Part shown: positions 63,980 to 64,000 of the stretch, piece by piece
Layout of the letters: each line of letters opens with the position of its first letter
Position numbering within the stretch: the stretch's first letter is position 1
DNA from: Pseudomonas libanensis
GTDB taxonomy: Bacteria; Pseudomonadota; Gammaproteobacteria; Pseudomonadales; Pseudomonadaceae
Length of the DNA: 64,000 nt
Assembly (NCBI RefSeq): GCF_001439685.1
Contig: NZ_JYLH01000005.1
Coordinates: forward strand, 62,001 to 126,000
Direction of reading: 5' to 3'
Translations under genes and position numbers: made by a program
Notes under the pieces: model-generated
The model's input: only the letters and a program-made list of their open reading frames with translations
Database searches by the model: none
Told to the model about the DNA's origin: nothing

Positions 63980-64000
63980 GGGGCTCCTGAGTGTTTTCAA

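Noticed and set aside
1..64000. tRNA, rRNA, CRISPR array, prophage or full insertion sequence
   Set aside because: No cloverleaf, rRNA segment, regularly spaced array, phage gene or transposase gene was recognised. Repeats are REP-type or the MITE-like element.

Overview
The window is a chromosomal segment of a Pseudomonas from the P. fluorescens group. The evidence is a GC-rich, densely packed genome, a ttgR-ttgABC (emhABC-type) efflux locus with a P. putida-like TtgR operator, a complete pca cluster, braCDEFG, olsBA, the rapA / YkgJ / MHYT-GGDEF-EAL neighbourhood, and many REPIN-type repeats built on GTGGGAGCTGGCTTGCCTGCG or GTGGGAGGGGGCTTGCCCC. I see no rRNA, tRNA, CRISPR, phage or complete insertion sequence.

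Layout: 0-3.2 kb holds a serine hydrolase with a small membrane partner, then olsBA for ornithine lipids behind a Pho box. 3.2-6.7 kb holds acpH and an ArsR-MFS-old yellow enzyme operon with an inverted-repeat operator. 6.8-13.6 kb is ttgR and the ttgABC RND pump. 13.7-16 kb is an OprD-type porin and a polysaccharide deacetylase lipoprotein. 16-27 kb is a full protocatechuate/beta-ketoadipate regulon on the minus strand (pcaR, pcaK, pcaI-J-F-H-G, pcaT-B-D-C) with palindromic PcaR-type boxes. 27-30.5 kb has a PiT phosphate transporter and small genes, including a 38-residue membrane protein that resembles CcoM of cbb3 oxidase, sits under a perfect ANR box and has its own terminator. 30.7-38.7 kb has rapA, a 578-bp MITE-like element inserted in a REP, an MFS carrier, a YkgJ protein and a MHYT-GGDEF-EAL protein. 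39-44.6 kb is braCDEFG. 44.7-47.3 kb is a four-gene bufferin-type RiPP operon (DUF2282 precursor, DUF692/MNIO enzyme, DUF2063 partner, DoxX protein), probably for periplasmic copper. 47-64 kb has a LysR/reductase pair, a lipoprotein, a flavoprotein, a PLP enzyme, nhaA, a SlyB-like lipoprotein, pdxH, an OmpA-like lipoprotein with a histone-H1-like tail, a second serine hydrolase, a secreted glycosidase, dinG, a CopD-like protein and a secreted collagen-like protein.

The most interesting items are the bufferin operon, the candidate ccoM gene with its ANR box, and the 578-bp element whose perfect 20-bp terminal inverted repeats are flanked by an 8-bp direct repeat inside a REP; a related solo end lies at the same REP position near 63.08 kb. 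All functional calls are from reading sequence and family knowledge; no database search was run.
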